Shown: positions 38,959 through 49,724 of the stretch, in pieces
Position numbering within the stretch: position 1 is the first letter of the stretch
How the letters are laid out: the number at the start of each line of letters is the position of its first letter
DNA from: Fortiea contorta PCC 7126
GTDB taxonomy: Bacteria; Cyanobacteriota; Cyanobacteriia; Cyanobacteriales; Nostocaceae
Length of the DNA: 64,000 nucleotides
Direction: 5' to 3'
Assembly: GCF_000332295.1 (NCBI RefSeq)
Contig: NZ_KB235930.1
Coordinates: 1,927,895-1,991,894, forward strand
Translations under genes and position numbers: made by a program
The notes under the pieces: generated by a model
What the model was told of the DNA's origin: nothing
Databases searched by the model: none
Seen by the model: the letters and a program-made list of their open reading frames with translations, nothing else

Positions 38959-40542
38959 ATGGCAACTTTGAATGATTCAGAATTAGAACAAATTGATAAA
39001 TTTCGCCATCTACAATTAACTTTACGCGATCGCTGGAAAACTATCGAGCTGTTTGATGAAAGTGAAGCAGATATTCTCATTGTCCCTTCCTTAAGTATTG
39101 ATCAGCGCGAACTCCAGAAGATAGAAGGTTGTGAACATTACGAAGAACGATTACTATTTTCATTGATGCGCTTACGCAATCCCCGCACTCGGCTGATTTA
39201 TGTAACATCAATGCCGCTGCATCCAAGTATTATCGATTATTATCTGCAGCTATTACCAGGAATTCCCTTTTCCCATGCTCGTCATCGTTTGCTGCTACTA
39301 TCCACCTACGATTCTGCTCTCAAACCGCTCAGTCAAAAGATTTTAGAACGTCCTCGGTTGTTAGAGCGAATTCGCCAAGCTTTGAGACTGGACAAAGCAT
39401 TTATGGTGTGCTATAATTCCACCGCTTGGGAAGCAGAATTATCAGTAAAATTGGGTGTACCACTGTATGCAGCTGCACCAGATTTACAAATTTGGGGAAC
39501 AAAAAGCGGTAGTCGGCAAATTTTTGCACAAAGTGAAGTACCACACCCAGATGGTAGCGCCAGGGTATGGAACATTGCAGATTTAGCAACGGTAGCTAGC
39601 GATTTGTGGGAACGCCAGCCGTGGTTACAAAGAATAGTGATCAAGCTGAATGAAGGGATTTCTGGTGAAGGAAACGCGCTGTTGGATTTAAGACAGATTA
39701 CCAGTAGCGATCGCCCTGAAAAAACTCTCGCCATTAGCCATCGCTTCCCCACCATGCGCTTTCAAGCCACAAAAGAGACTTGGGAAAACTTTTCCGGACG
39801 CATATCTGAACTAGGTGCAATTGCAGAAGCTTTCGTGGAAGGAGAAAATAAGCGATCGCCCAGTGTCCAAGGACGAATTACACCCAATGGTGAGGTAGAA
39901 ATCCTCTCCACCCACGACCAAATTTTAGGAGGGCCAGACGGTCAAATCTATTTAGGTTGTCGATTTCCTGCAGACGAACGCTATCGATTGCGATTGCAGC
40001 AATTGGGACTACAAGTTGGCAAAAAATTAGCCGAAAAAGGCGCATTAGAACGCTTCGGGGTCGATTTTATCGCCGTTGATCAAGGAAATGGAAACTGGGA
40101 TATACAAGCGATCGAAATTAACCTGCGTAAAGGTGGTACTACCCATCCCTTCATGACCTTGAAATTATTAACCAACGGACGCTATGACCTTTCCACAGGA
40201 TTATTTTACAGCCAGCAAGGGCGCCCCAAATACTACATTGCCACCGACAACCTGCAAAAAGACCGCTATCAAGGATTATTACCTAACGATTTAATGGATA
40301 TCATCGCCCACCACAGACTGCACTTCGACAGCGGTACAGAGACAGGTACAGTGTTTCATTTGATGGGCTGTCTTTCCCAATTTGGCAAACTAGGATTGAC
40401 TTGTATCGGTGATTCCCCGCAACAAGCAGATGACATTTATCACCAAGTGGTCAACGTCCTCGACGCAGAAACCCGCAACGGTAATCATGACTTCTCCTCC
40501 TGTTCCGATTATCCCTTTCCCACAACTTGGGATGGGTATTGA
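38959..40542 (+). CDS. ATP-grasp protein, PGM1-related peptide-ligase type
   Basis: A 527-residue protein. The first third (DESEADILIVPSLSIDQRELQKIEGCEHYEERLLFSLMRLRNPRTRLIYVTSMPLHPSIIDYYLQLLPG) and the C-terminal ATP-grasp core (RIVIKLNEGISGEGNALLDL; EAFVEGENKRSPSVQGRI; LERFGVDFIAVDQGNGNWDIQAIEINLRKGGTTHP) match cyanobacterial proteins annotated as PGM1-related peptide ligases. The metal/ATP residues E and N in AIEINLRKGG are intact. PGM1 makes pheganomycin peptides, but no precursor peptide or guanidino-amino-acid gene is visible here, so the product is unknown. ATG 38959. Confidence 0.8.
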   Translation: MATLNDSELEQIDKFRHLQLTLRDRWKTIELFDESEADILIVPSLSIDQRELQKIEGCEHYEERLLFSLMRLRNPRTRLIYVTSMPLHPSIIDYYLQLLPGIPFSHARHRLLLLSTYDSALKPLSQKILERPRLLERIRQALRLDKAFMVCYNSTAWEAELSVKLGVPLYAAAPDLQIWGTKSGSRQIFAQSEVPHPDGSARVWNIADLATVASDLWERQPWLQRIVIKLNEGISGEGNALLDLRQITSSDRPEKTLAISHRFPTMRFQATKETWENFSGRISELGAIAEAFVEGENKRSPSVQGRITPNGEVEILSTHDQILGGPDGQIYLGCRFPADERYRLRLQQLGLQVGKKLAEKGALERFGVDFIAVDQGNGNWDIQAIEINLRKGGTTHPFMTLKLLTNGRYDLSTGLFYSQQGRPKYYIATDNLQKDRYQGLLPNDLMDIIAHHRLHFDSGTETGTVFHLMGCLSQFGKLGLTCIGDSPQQADDIYHQVVNVLDAETRNGNHDFSSCSDYPFPTTWDGY

Positions 40543-41036
40543 ATGGGGAGGTGGGGCGATGGGGAGGTGGGGAGGTGGGGAGGTGGGGTGATGGGGATAA
40601 AGCTTGAGGCTTTGAACCTGAAGTGTGAGCCTTTGAACCTGAAGTGTGAGCCTTTGAACCTGAAGTGTGAGCCTTTGAACCTGAAGCGTCAGCCTTTGAA
40701 CCTGAAGCGTCAGCCTTTGAACCTGAAGCGTCAGCCTTTGAACCTGAAGCGTCAGCCTTTGAACCTGAAGCGTCAGCCTTTGAGCCTGAAGCTTGAGCCT
40801 TTGAGCCTGAAGCGTCAGCCTTTGAGCCTGAAGCTTGAGCCTTTGAGCCTGAAGTTTGAGCCTTTGAACCTGAAGTGTCAGCCTTTGAACCTCAAAGTAA
40901 AATTTCAGAACTCAAAACATCCTGCTCAGAACCCAAAGCTTCCCACACCTCCCCACACTCCCCACCTCCCCACCTCCCCACCTCCCCACCTCCCCACACC
41001 TCCCCATCTCCCCACCTCCCCACACCCCCCCAGTCT
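40541..41036. repeat. G-arm / 21-bp array / C-arm composite repeat, copy 5
   Basis: The largest copy. G-arm 40541-40597 (GGGGAGGTGGGGCGATGG); fourteen-unit 21-bp array 40604-40897; a 42-base segment 40903-40944 identical to 8551-8592; C-arm 40945-41036 (CCTCCCCACCTCCCCA). It fills nearly the whole space between the ATP-grasp gene and the kinase gene and starts at the ATP-grasp stop codon. Confidence 0.92.
40604..40897. repeat. 21-bp tandem repeat, 14 units
   Basis: Units begin GCCTTTGAACCTGAAG and end in one of several 5-base variants (TGTGA, CGTCA, CTTGA, TTTGA). Runs of the same variant are adjacent: three TGTGA-type, five CGTCA-type, then alternating CTTGA/CGTCA with GAGCCTG in place of GAACCTG. 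This indicates growth by unit duplication. The period is divisible by three, so an open frame (PLNLKRQ heptads) spans it, but there is no sign that it is a gene. Confidence 0.92.
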
Positions 41037-41083
41037 CTATCTGCAAACGCTAAAATCAAGGCAGCCTTTGTACTGTAGCGGTT

Positions 41084-42829
41084 GTGTCCCCCATCATTCA
41101 GAGTGCGATTAACTGCATAAATCCTGACTGTAAACGTCCCTATCCTCAACCTTGGGGAAACAAATTTTGCAACAGCTGTGGCGCGCCGTTACAGTTGTTG
41201 AACCGCTATGTTCCACTCCAACCCTTGGGTGCGGGAGGGTTTGCCCAAATTTATACAGTTTGGGATACAAAAACCCAAGCCGAGAAAGTGTTGAAGGTGT
41301 TGGTAGCAGAAGCACCAAAAGCACTGGAATTATTTCAGCAAGAAGCAGCCGTTTTAAGTCGTCTGCGACATTCTGGTGTACCTCAAGTTGATGCTGATGG
41401 ATATTTTCAACTGAATTTACCTAATCCCCAACGGCGTCAAATCCCTTGCTTGGTGATGGAAAAAATTGATGGGAAAACCCTCGAAGAAATCAGTAGAAAG
41501 TATCCGCAAGGATGTCCAGAAGATTTGGTGTTAAGCTGGTTTGCTCAAGCTGTGCAGATTTTGCAAGAGTTGCACAAGCGTCAAATTATCCACCGCGATA
41601 TTAAACCTTCTAATTTAATGCTGCGGACTTCTTCTGTGGCTACATCCGTGCGTAGGGAAATTAACTCTGATCAACTGGTGCTAATTGATTTTGGTGGCGC
41701 CAAACAATTTAGTACCGCAATGGGGCGATCGCCATCGAGTTCAACTAGGTTATATTCTTCTGGTTATAGTCCACCGGAGCAAATTACCGGGGGTTATGTA
41801 GGGCCGACAGTTGATTTTTACGCCCTGGGGAGGACAATGATTGAGTTACTCACAGGTAAGTGTCCACCAGATTTAGAAGATCCGCAAACTGGAATGCTGC
41901 AATGGCGGCGCTGGGTAAATATTAATCCACAGTTTGCAGACTTGTTGGATGACATGACCCAAGAAGACGTGCGATCGCGTCCAGCAAACGCCACAATTAT
42001 TCAAAAACGATTAGTCAAAATTGTCCGGGGAGCAACACCACCAGAGTTATTAACTTGGTTACAAAACTGGGTGAATCAAGCCGTTGTTCAATTGACACCC
42101 CTAGAGCAAGTTATTAAAAAAGCTCTATTGAAATTTAGCCAAGCTGCAGGTAGAACTAGCCTTTTAATTATTAAAGCGATCGCTAAATTTTTACTAGCCT
42201 GCCTAGCTACAATTTGGGCAATGATTTTAACTGGCATCAGTGCCAGTATCGGTACAATTGCGGGATTTATTTTAGCCTATAAAACTACCTTGGGGGTTCG
42301 CGTCGCCCACTTGCTCCTAGGTCAGCTACCTGATTTAATTCCCCAGACTGAACCGATGCTGGGAGCGGAAATTGTCATGTTTGCTGCCGCCGGTCTAGGT
42401 ACTGCTTGGGGACTGACAATAGCGGGAGTTTTCGGTCAAAAAAGGCGGTTTCTTGTCGCCCCCATCATGGGTATCATTAGCTACTCTTTGGGTTGGCTCG
42501 CCTTACTCTTAACCACCACCAGAAACAGCAATGAAGGGTTAGTCATCTCGATTTTATTTGCTATTTTCCTCTTTGCCCTGAGCCTAGGTCTTCGCAGCCA
42601 TCACATAGTCTATGCCATTATGGCTTCGTTGGGTACATCTGTAATTTTTGCTGCTTTAATTCGCTTAGAGTTGCTGCCAGTTATTTTTCAATTTTCCAGT
42701 CAACCTGAATGGATAGAATTATACTTGCCAGTAGCTTTCTTTGGTTTCGCGGGCATTCTACTGAGCTTTTGGCTAGGCATCAGTTATTACCTCATCGTCC
42801 CCGGATTGCGCCTCCTCGGTTGGCGTTAA
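41084..42829 (+). CDS. Ser/Thr protein kinase with zinc ribbon and membrane domain
   Basis: A 581-residue kinase. The N-terminus has a four-cysteine zinc ribbon (CINPDCKRPYPQPWGNKFCNSCGAP). The kinase domain (about 42-310) has LGAGGFAQIYTVWD, VLKVLV lysine, HRDIKPSN and DFGGAK motifs, all catalytic residues present (DFGG instead of DFG-L/T). A C-terminal membrane region (about 360-581) has roughly six hydrophobic segments. This zinc-ribbon plus Hanks-kinase layout is common in filamentous cyanobacteria. The target is unknown. The start is GTG 41084, within 50 bp of the repeat's C-arm. Confidence 0.88.
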   Translation: MSPIIQSAINCINPDCKRPYPQPWGNKFCNSCGAPLQLLNRYVPLQPLGAGGFAQIYTVWDTKTQAEKVLKVLVAEAPKALELFQQEAAVLSRLRHSGVPQVDADGYFQLNLPNPQRRQIPCLVMEKIDGKTLEEISRKYPQGCPEDLVLSWFAQAVQILQELHKRQIIHRDIKPSNLMLRTSSVATSVRREINSDQLVLIDFGGAKQFSTAMGRSPSSSTRLYSSGYSPPEQITGGYVGPTVDFYALGRTMIELLTGKCPPDLEDPQTGMLQWRRWVNINPQFADLLDDMTQEDVRSRPANATIIQKRLVKIVRGATPPELLTWLQNWVNQAVVQLTPLEQVIKKALLKFSQAAGRTSLLIIKAIAKFLLACLATIWAMILTGISASIGTIAGFILAYKTTLGVRVAHLLLGQLPDLIPQTEPMLGAEIVMFAAAGLGTAWGLTIAGVFGQKRRFLVAPIMGIISYSLGWLALLLTTTRNSNEGLVISILFAIFLFALSLGLRSHHIVYAIMASLGTSVIFAALIRLELLPVIFQFSSQPEWIELYLPVAFFGFAGILLSFWLGISYYLIVPGLRLLGWR

Positions 42830-42848
42830 TGCAGCAAGCGGAAATTTT

Positions 42849-43886
42849 CTACGTAGTTTGATTTGCTTCTAACCAGTTGAGTAAATCTGTCATAGCCGTA
42901 AAATCCAACAAAGCCTCACCCAGCGCTTCTAATTGCTCTAGGTCAAGAGTTTGAATCCGCTGTTGAATCTCTTGTGGTAGCTCTCCTATCCGTCTTTGTA
43001 GTAGCCGTAACACCAGTCTTTGCTCACCGTGAAGTCTACCTTCTTGTCTACCTTCTTGTCTACCTTCTTGTCTACCTTCTTGTTTGCCTTCTTGTCTACC
43101 TTCCTGTCTACCTTCTTCCTTTCCTCGCTCGTAACCAATGCGCTCACCTGTGGTTATGTAGCTCATAGTCCGCTCCTGTTCAAACTGCTTAAACTCTTGC
43201 CAAAATTCTGTTTCTAGGGCTTTTGGTAAAATCATAACCCAATCGATAAATCGATACAGGTTACGAATATCTTTTTCTTGTAACCCTAATTCATACAATC
43301 GCCGAATTAAACTAAATTTCCATGTCTTACGTTCGGCAAACTTTTTAGTTGTTTGCTGCGTTTTTAAATGCGCCATCACCACAGTTGCAAATGGATTATC
43401 GCTGTTTTCTAATTCTGTCCAACGATATTGATAATCCAGCAACTTGACGATGCCAAATTCAAAGTTGAGTTTGGTATTCGGGTAATTATAACTATATTGA
43501 TTTGGTCGCCATGAAGAATCAGCATCACATAAAATCGCTAAACTGATGACTGGTTTGGCAAATTTGTCAAAGATTCTCAAGTTATAAGAAAACATTCTTT
43601 GGGGAAAAGCTTCTTCGGGTGTGGCTTGAATTTCCACATGCATTAACAGCCAAATTTCTTCACCTTGCAGTTGCCAAACTTTCACCAATTTATCTGCATA
43701 TCTTCTCCCAGTTTCTGCTTCGCGGGCGATTTGTTGAAATTCTTTATCCAGAAATTCGTGGGGACGTGACCAATCGATTAATGCTGCTGTTTCGGGGAAG
43801 AAAAATTGCATGGCTTGGGGAAAATAAGCTTCTAATATTTCCTTCCACGGTGAATCGTTATCTGCTCTTTCTAATTCCTCTGTCAT
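42849..43886 (-). CDS. Rpn/PD-(D/E)XK nuclease-like protein with GRQE repeats
   Basis: A 345-residue protein of the Rpn/transposase-like nuclease group with a C-terminal DUF4351-type helix. The N-terminal nuclease-like domain has DKEFQQIAREAETGRRYADKLVKVWQLQGEEIWLLMHVEIQ (the E-x-Q of a PD-(D/E)XK core). Residues about 258-285 are GRQE tetrapeptide repeats encoded by 12-bp DNA repeats (around 43035-43105). The C-terminal part (QRRIGELPQEIQQRIQTLDLEQLEALGEALLDF) is the DUF4351-like helix pair. Rpn proteins have been tied to recombination and to phage defence. ATG 43886. Convergent with the kinase gene. Confidence 0.8.
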   Translation of the reverse strand: MTEELERADNDSPWKEILEAYFPQAMQFFFPETAALIDWSRPHEFLDKEFQQIAREAETGRRYADKLVKVWQLQGEEIWLLMHVEIQATPEEAFPQRMFSYNLRIFDKFAKPVISLAILCDADSSWRPNQYSYNYPNTKLNFEFGIVKLLDYQYRWTELENSDNPFATVVMAHLKTQQTTKKFAERKTWKFSLIRRLYELGLQEKDIRNLYRFIDWVMILPKALETEFWQEFKQFEQERTMSYITTGERIGYERGKEEGRQEGRQEGKQEGRQEGRQEGRQEGRLHGEQRLVLRLLQRRIGELPQEIQQRIQTLDLEQLEALGEALLDFTAMTDLLNWLEANQTT

Positions 43887-44080
43887 CAGTTGATTGGTAG
43901 ATGGTATAACTTTTTTAACCTACATTCTGCATGATATTGAACTTCACACATCGATAGATTTTCAAGAAGTGATGGTCGAAGAAGAACACTTAAACATACC
44001 AGTCTGTCACTAGGTCAAGTTCTGTTCAAATAAGAGCGTGTTCTACAAACTTGAATTAGTATTATTTGAACCAGATTGAC

Positions 44081-44112
44081 AAAAAAACAGTTTGCCTTAT
44101 CAGACAAACTGT
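44081..44112 (-). terminator. intrinsic terminator of groEL2
   Basis: On the minus strand an 8-bp stem ACAGTTTG / CAAACTGT (44105-44112 and 44087-44094) with a 10-base loop is followed by seven T residues. It lies about 32 bases after the groEL stop and contains the strong GC-poor stem plus U-tract expected of a factor-independent terminator. Confidence 0.85.
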
Positions 44113-44143
44113 AGAAAAAATATTTAACTGGGTAACTATCAGA

Positions 44144-45820
<1,677 letters not shown>

Positions 45821-45849
45821 TTATTTCTCAAGCGCTTCCATTAGACAAT

Positions 45850-45876
45850 TTAGCACTCTTGTTCTGTGAGTGCTAA
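45850..45876. promoter_or_regulatory. CIRCE operator (HrcA binding site)
   Basis: The perfect canonical inverted repeat TTAGCACTC-N9-GAGTGCTAA at 45850-45858 and 45868-45876. HrcA repressor binds this sequence to hold chaperonin genes off at normal temperature. It lies in the leader of groEL2. Confidence 0.96.
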
Positions 45877-45974
45877 CTCCCGTAGCTGTCCAGGTTACAA
45901 ATGGAAATAAAAAAATTGATTAATATACAGTTGACACTCATGTTGAACATTGAAACTAATGGTTGAACTGGGAG

Positions 45975-47057
45975 ATGAATTTTTTATACAACTCCCTTAA
46001 ATCCCTAGGTATTGCTAACCCTAGCGGTTACGGCTGGTTAGCGGTAGTATTCACGTTCCTTTTGGCTTGGCTAGTAACGTGGCGTTTGATGCCCACAGTA
46101 CGCAAATTTGCTTTGCGGGTCGGTTGGGCTGACCAACCAAACGCCCGACGACTCAACAAAGAACCTCTACCGAACGCGGGGGGGTTGGCTATCTACACGG
46201 GGGTGATTGCGGCTTTAGTCTTAGCCACCCTCTTACGACCCATAGAATTGCAACCTGTCTTAGTTCAGGTGCTAACTATTCTCCTGGGAGGCACGATATT
46301 AGTCCTTGTGGGCTTTATCGATGACCAATTTAGCTTACCTCCCTCGGTTCGCATGTTTACTCAAATTCTCACAGCCTTGCTGCTGGTGGCTAATGGTATT
46401 AGAATCGGTGTCACTTTTGGTACACCCATTGACCCTCTTCTTTCGATATTGCTCACAGTCTTTTGGGTAGTAGCTATTACCAACGCCGTTAATTTAATGG
46501 ACGGTATGGATGGCTTGGCGGGCGGAATTAGTTTTATCACGGCTATGAGTCTATTAGCTGTTTCTGCCCAAATTCCCAATCGAGCTGCTGCCACATTGGT
46601 TCTAGCAGCCTTGGGAGGAGCAGCCCTGGGCTTTCTGCGCCACAACTTCTACCCTTCCAGAATTATTATGGGCGATGCTGGTGCTTACTTTTTTGGTTAT
46701 GTGCTGGCGGCGACAAGTATTTTAGGTAAGCTGCAAGTAACTACAGTATTTTCCCTAGTTCCAACTGTTTTATTTTTACTGCTGCCAGTGCTAGATACTA
46801 CGCAAGTGGTCGTCCGGCGACTGATGGCAGGTAAAAACCCCATGAGTACCCCTGGTAAAGACCACCTGCATCACCGCTTGCTAGCTTGGGGATTCTCTCA
46901 GCGCCATGCGGCATTCACCCTGTGGACAATTACTTTAATTTTTAACTTGCTGGCAATGAGAATCCAAGGCATGACATTGATAGTCATGCTCGCTACCACC
47001 TTGAGCATTATCATGTTTTTAGGCTTTACTATCTGGCAAAGGCTCAGAGCAGTTTGA
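45975..47057 (+). CDS. MraY/WecA-family undecaprenyl-phosphate sugar-1-phosphate transferase
   Basis: About 360 residues with roughly eleven membrane segments. Conserved loops are GWADQPNARRLNKEPLPNAGGLAIY, the catalytic VGFIDDQFSLPPSVRM, AVNLMDGMDGLAGG, IIMGDAGAYFFGY, and the C-terminal KDHLHHRLLAWGFSQRHA histidine motif typical of WecA/TagO-like rather than MraY enzymes. It likely starts assembly of a lipid-linked cell-surface glycan. The start is uncertain: ATG 45975 or an in-frame TTG 45963; neither has ideal ribosome-site spacing. Divergent from groEL2. Confidence 0.88.
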   Translation: MNFLYNSLKSLGIANPSGYGWLAVVFTFLLAWLVTWRLMPTVRKFALRVGWADQPNARRLNKEPLPNAGGLAIYTGVIAALVLATLLRPIELQPVLVQVLTILLGGTILVLVGFIDDQFSLPPSVRMFTQILTALLLVANGIRIGVTFGTPIDPLLSILLTVFWVVAITNAVNLMDGMDGLAGGISFITAMSLLAVSAQIPNRAAATLVLAALGGAALGFLRHNFYPSRIIMGDAGAYFFGYVLAATSILGKLQVTTVFSLVPTVLFLLLPVLDTTQVVVRRLMAGKNPMSTPGKDHLHHRLLAWGFSQRHAAFTLWTITLIFNLLAMRIQGMTLIVMLATTLSIIMFLGFTIWQRLRAV

Positions 47058-47070
47058 TCAAGGATTGGAA

Positions 47071-47194
47071 GATGGGGAGTTGTGGAGTTGGGGAGAAAAA
47101 TAATTTATGCTTACGCTTTTGATCTTCTACTTCTTCCCACACCTCCCACACCTCCCACACTCCCCACACTCCCCACACCTCCCACACCTCCCCA
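47071..47194. repeat. G-arm / C-arm composite repeat, small copy
   Basis: A short G-arm (47071-47096, GATGGGGAGTTGTGGAG) is followed by a unique core of about 38 bp (with TATGCTTACGCTTTTGATC) and a C-arm (47135-47194) of CCCACACCTC / CCCCACACT units. It lies between the convergent ends of the transferase gene and fabG. Confidence 0.85.
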
Positions 47195-47204
47195 CCTTGT
47201 GCAC

Positions 47205-47975
<771 letters not shown>

Positions 47976-48189
47976 TTATTCCTCATCATTTTGCATCACC
48001 GCGCTAATGATCTTATGGTGATTTGTACCCACAGCTTCTGGAATTTGAGATTTTTGCAACCAATTAATATCTACATCTTGGGTCTGAAAAGCGAAATTAC
48101 CCAACCATAAAAATAAAATGATGTTACACAGATTCCATTTGCCACGCATTACTATTGAAAACGAAGAATAAAAGGGCGGTGTGTGTCAT

Positions 48190-48507
48190 ATGGCTACTAA
48201 AAAACAATTCAACAGCTTTGAAGAAATGCTGTCTGGCTCTGATGTCCCCGTATTAGTAGATTTTTATGCTGACTGGTGTGGCCCCTGTCAAATGATGGTG
48301 CCCATTTTAGAGCAAGTCAATGCTCAACTCAAGGATCGTCTACGCATTGTCAAAATTGACACAGAAAAATATACAGAATTAGCAACTCAATATCAGATAT
48401 ACGCTCTACCAACTTTAGTGCTGTTCAAAGAAGGTCAACCAGTAGAGCGAATTGAAGGAGTGATGCAAGCACCTCAGTTAGTAGCACATCTACAAAATTT
48501 CATTTAA
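48190..48507 (+). CDS. trxA: thioredoxin
   Basis: A 105-residue thioredoxin with the active site WCGPC (C30, C33) in VDFYADWCGPCQMMVPILEQ, the cis-Pro loop YALPTLVLF and the GVMQAPQLVAHLQ end. It reduces protein disulphides, receiving electrons from ferredoxin- or NADPH-thioredoxin reductase. ATG 48190 is preferred over GTG 48181 because MATKKQFNSFEEML matches the family N-terminus. A 16-bp inverted repeat follows the stop. Confidence 0.95.
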   Translation: MATKKQFNSFEEMLSGSDVPVLVDFYADWCGPCQMMVPILEQVNAQLKDRLRIVKIDTEKYTELATQYQIYALPTLVLFKEGQPVERIEGVMQAPQLVAHLQNFI

Positions 48508-48522
48508 GGAGCATATCAACTC

Positions 48523-48578
48523 AAGGCTCAAAAGCTCCACCACCACCTGTCAAAGTGTGAGCGGAGCTTTTGAGCCTT
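48523..48578. repeat. 16-bp inverted repeat after trxA
   Basis: Perfect arms AAGGCTCAAAAGCTCC (48523-48538) and GGAGCTTTTGAGCCTT (48563-48578) with a 24-base loop. The arm sequence is the same GAGCTTTTGAGCCT theme seen in the 21-bp units of the composite repeats (8520-8550, 40604-40897), so this is a minimal relative. It may also end trxA transcripts, though no T-tract follows. Confidence 0.75.
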
Positions 48579-48629
48579 TGATTAGTTTATACAGGGCACA
48601 CAACATTTTCGCTACGCGTGTACTTCCCT

Positions 48630-49373
48630 ATGAGTCTTTTTTGTCTAGTTCACGGTGCTTTCCAAGGGACTTGGTGTTGGGATTTACTAATTCCCTACTT
48701 AGAAGCCCAAGGTCACAAAATCATAACAATGGATTTGCCAATTGAAAATCCATCTGCCACTTTGTCTCAATTTGCAGATGTGGTAATTCAAGCGCTACCA
48801 AAAACTGATGATGATATTATCCTAGTTGGTCACTCGATGGCTGGTACGATAATTCCCCTAGTTGCAGAAGCAGTAAAAGTTCGTCAACTGGTGTTTGTGG
48901 GTGCGCTCATCCCGTCTCCTGGAATCAGTACACTCGACCAATTTGCTCATCGTCTAGATTCTCACACGCTTAAATCTTTCAATTATCAGCCAAAAGACCC
49001 AAGTCAACTGGAACAGTTCTACAATGAGCCTGATATGTACGAACCTGCTTCCGTAGGGCAAGATTTTTCCACCGCAGCAGTTTTAATGAATTTTTTCTTT
49101 CACGATTGTCAACCGGATATCGCACAGTGGGCAATCTCAAAAAGTCGTTCGCAACAATCTATGGCATATATGTTGGCGACGAATCCTCTCAAAGCTTTGC
49201 CAAAGGTTGAGTATAAATATATTGTTTGTAGCAATGACAGAATTATATCTCCTACATGGTCACGCTACGCTGCACGCCAGCGCCTAGGAGTTGATGCCAT
49301 TGAGTTGGCTTGTGGACATTGCCCACATCTGGCTTGTCCTGAGCTTCTGGCTTTAGCATTAACTGGGGATTAA
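48630..49373 (+). CDS. alpha/beta hydrolase (esterase/methylesterase-like)
   Basis: A 247-residue alpha/beta hydrolase. The oxyanion segment is LVHGAFQGTWCWDLLIPYLEAQGH, the nucleophile is LVGHSMAGTI (Ser about 75), the acid is in YIVCSNDRIISP and the His is in ACGHCPHLACPELLA. This small, lid-bearing type resembles the HNL/MES-like esterases of plants and their bacterial relatives. Substrate unknown. ATG 48630 is chosen over the in-frame GTG 48618. Confidence 0.85.
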   Translation: MSLFCLVHGAFQGTWCWDLLIPYLEAQGHKIITMDLPIENPSATLSQFADVVIQALPKTDDDIILVGHSMAGTIIPLVAEAVKVRQLVFVGALIPSPGISTLDQFAHRLDSHTLKSFNYQPKDPSQLEQFYNEPDMYEPASVGQDFSTAAVLMNFFFHDCQPDIAQWAISKSRSQQSMAYMLATNPLKALPKVEYKYIVCSNDRIISPTWSRYAARQRLGVDAIELACGHCPHLACPELLALALTGD

Positions 49374-49426
49374 TTTTTTCAGCAGTATCAAAATCCAAAA
49401 ATTAATCATGGGTTATCTAAAACTTG

Positions 49427-49456
49427 TGTAGAGACGTCAAATTTGATGTTTCTACA
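49427..49456. repeat. dispersed palindrome (TGTAGAGACGTC ... )
   Basis: Arms TGTAGAGACGTCAAA and TTTGATGTTTCTACA with two G-U-compatible mismatches; related to 22559-22582. It lies in the 350-bp gap before the next gene, which otherwise shows nothing but AT-rich sequence. Confidence 0.55.
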
Positions 49457-49724
49457 TTGTTCCCTACCGACATACCATTTACCTGAAAAATACTGTATGT
49501 CTATTTGTTTACATTATAGACATGATTAAAAATTAATTTTTGTCAACCGTCATATTGACGATATATTAAGTGAAATACTACTACTTAACACTCAGTACTT
49601 ACGTCGAAATCAGGATGTAGGAACTAGCTTTTTTGATGTTAAATGTTGATTGTGCGTAGATTCGTTGACTTAACACCGAAAAATCGCTTATTTATGGTGG
49701 TGCAATATGCACTGAGGAGTGAAT

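Noticed and set aside
40543-41112. 189-codon frame with PLNLKRQ heptads
   Set aside because: It is the 21-bp tandem array and C-arm read in one of its open frames; no ribosome site, start context or domain.
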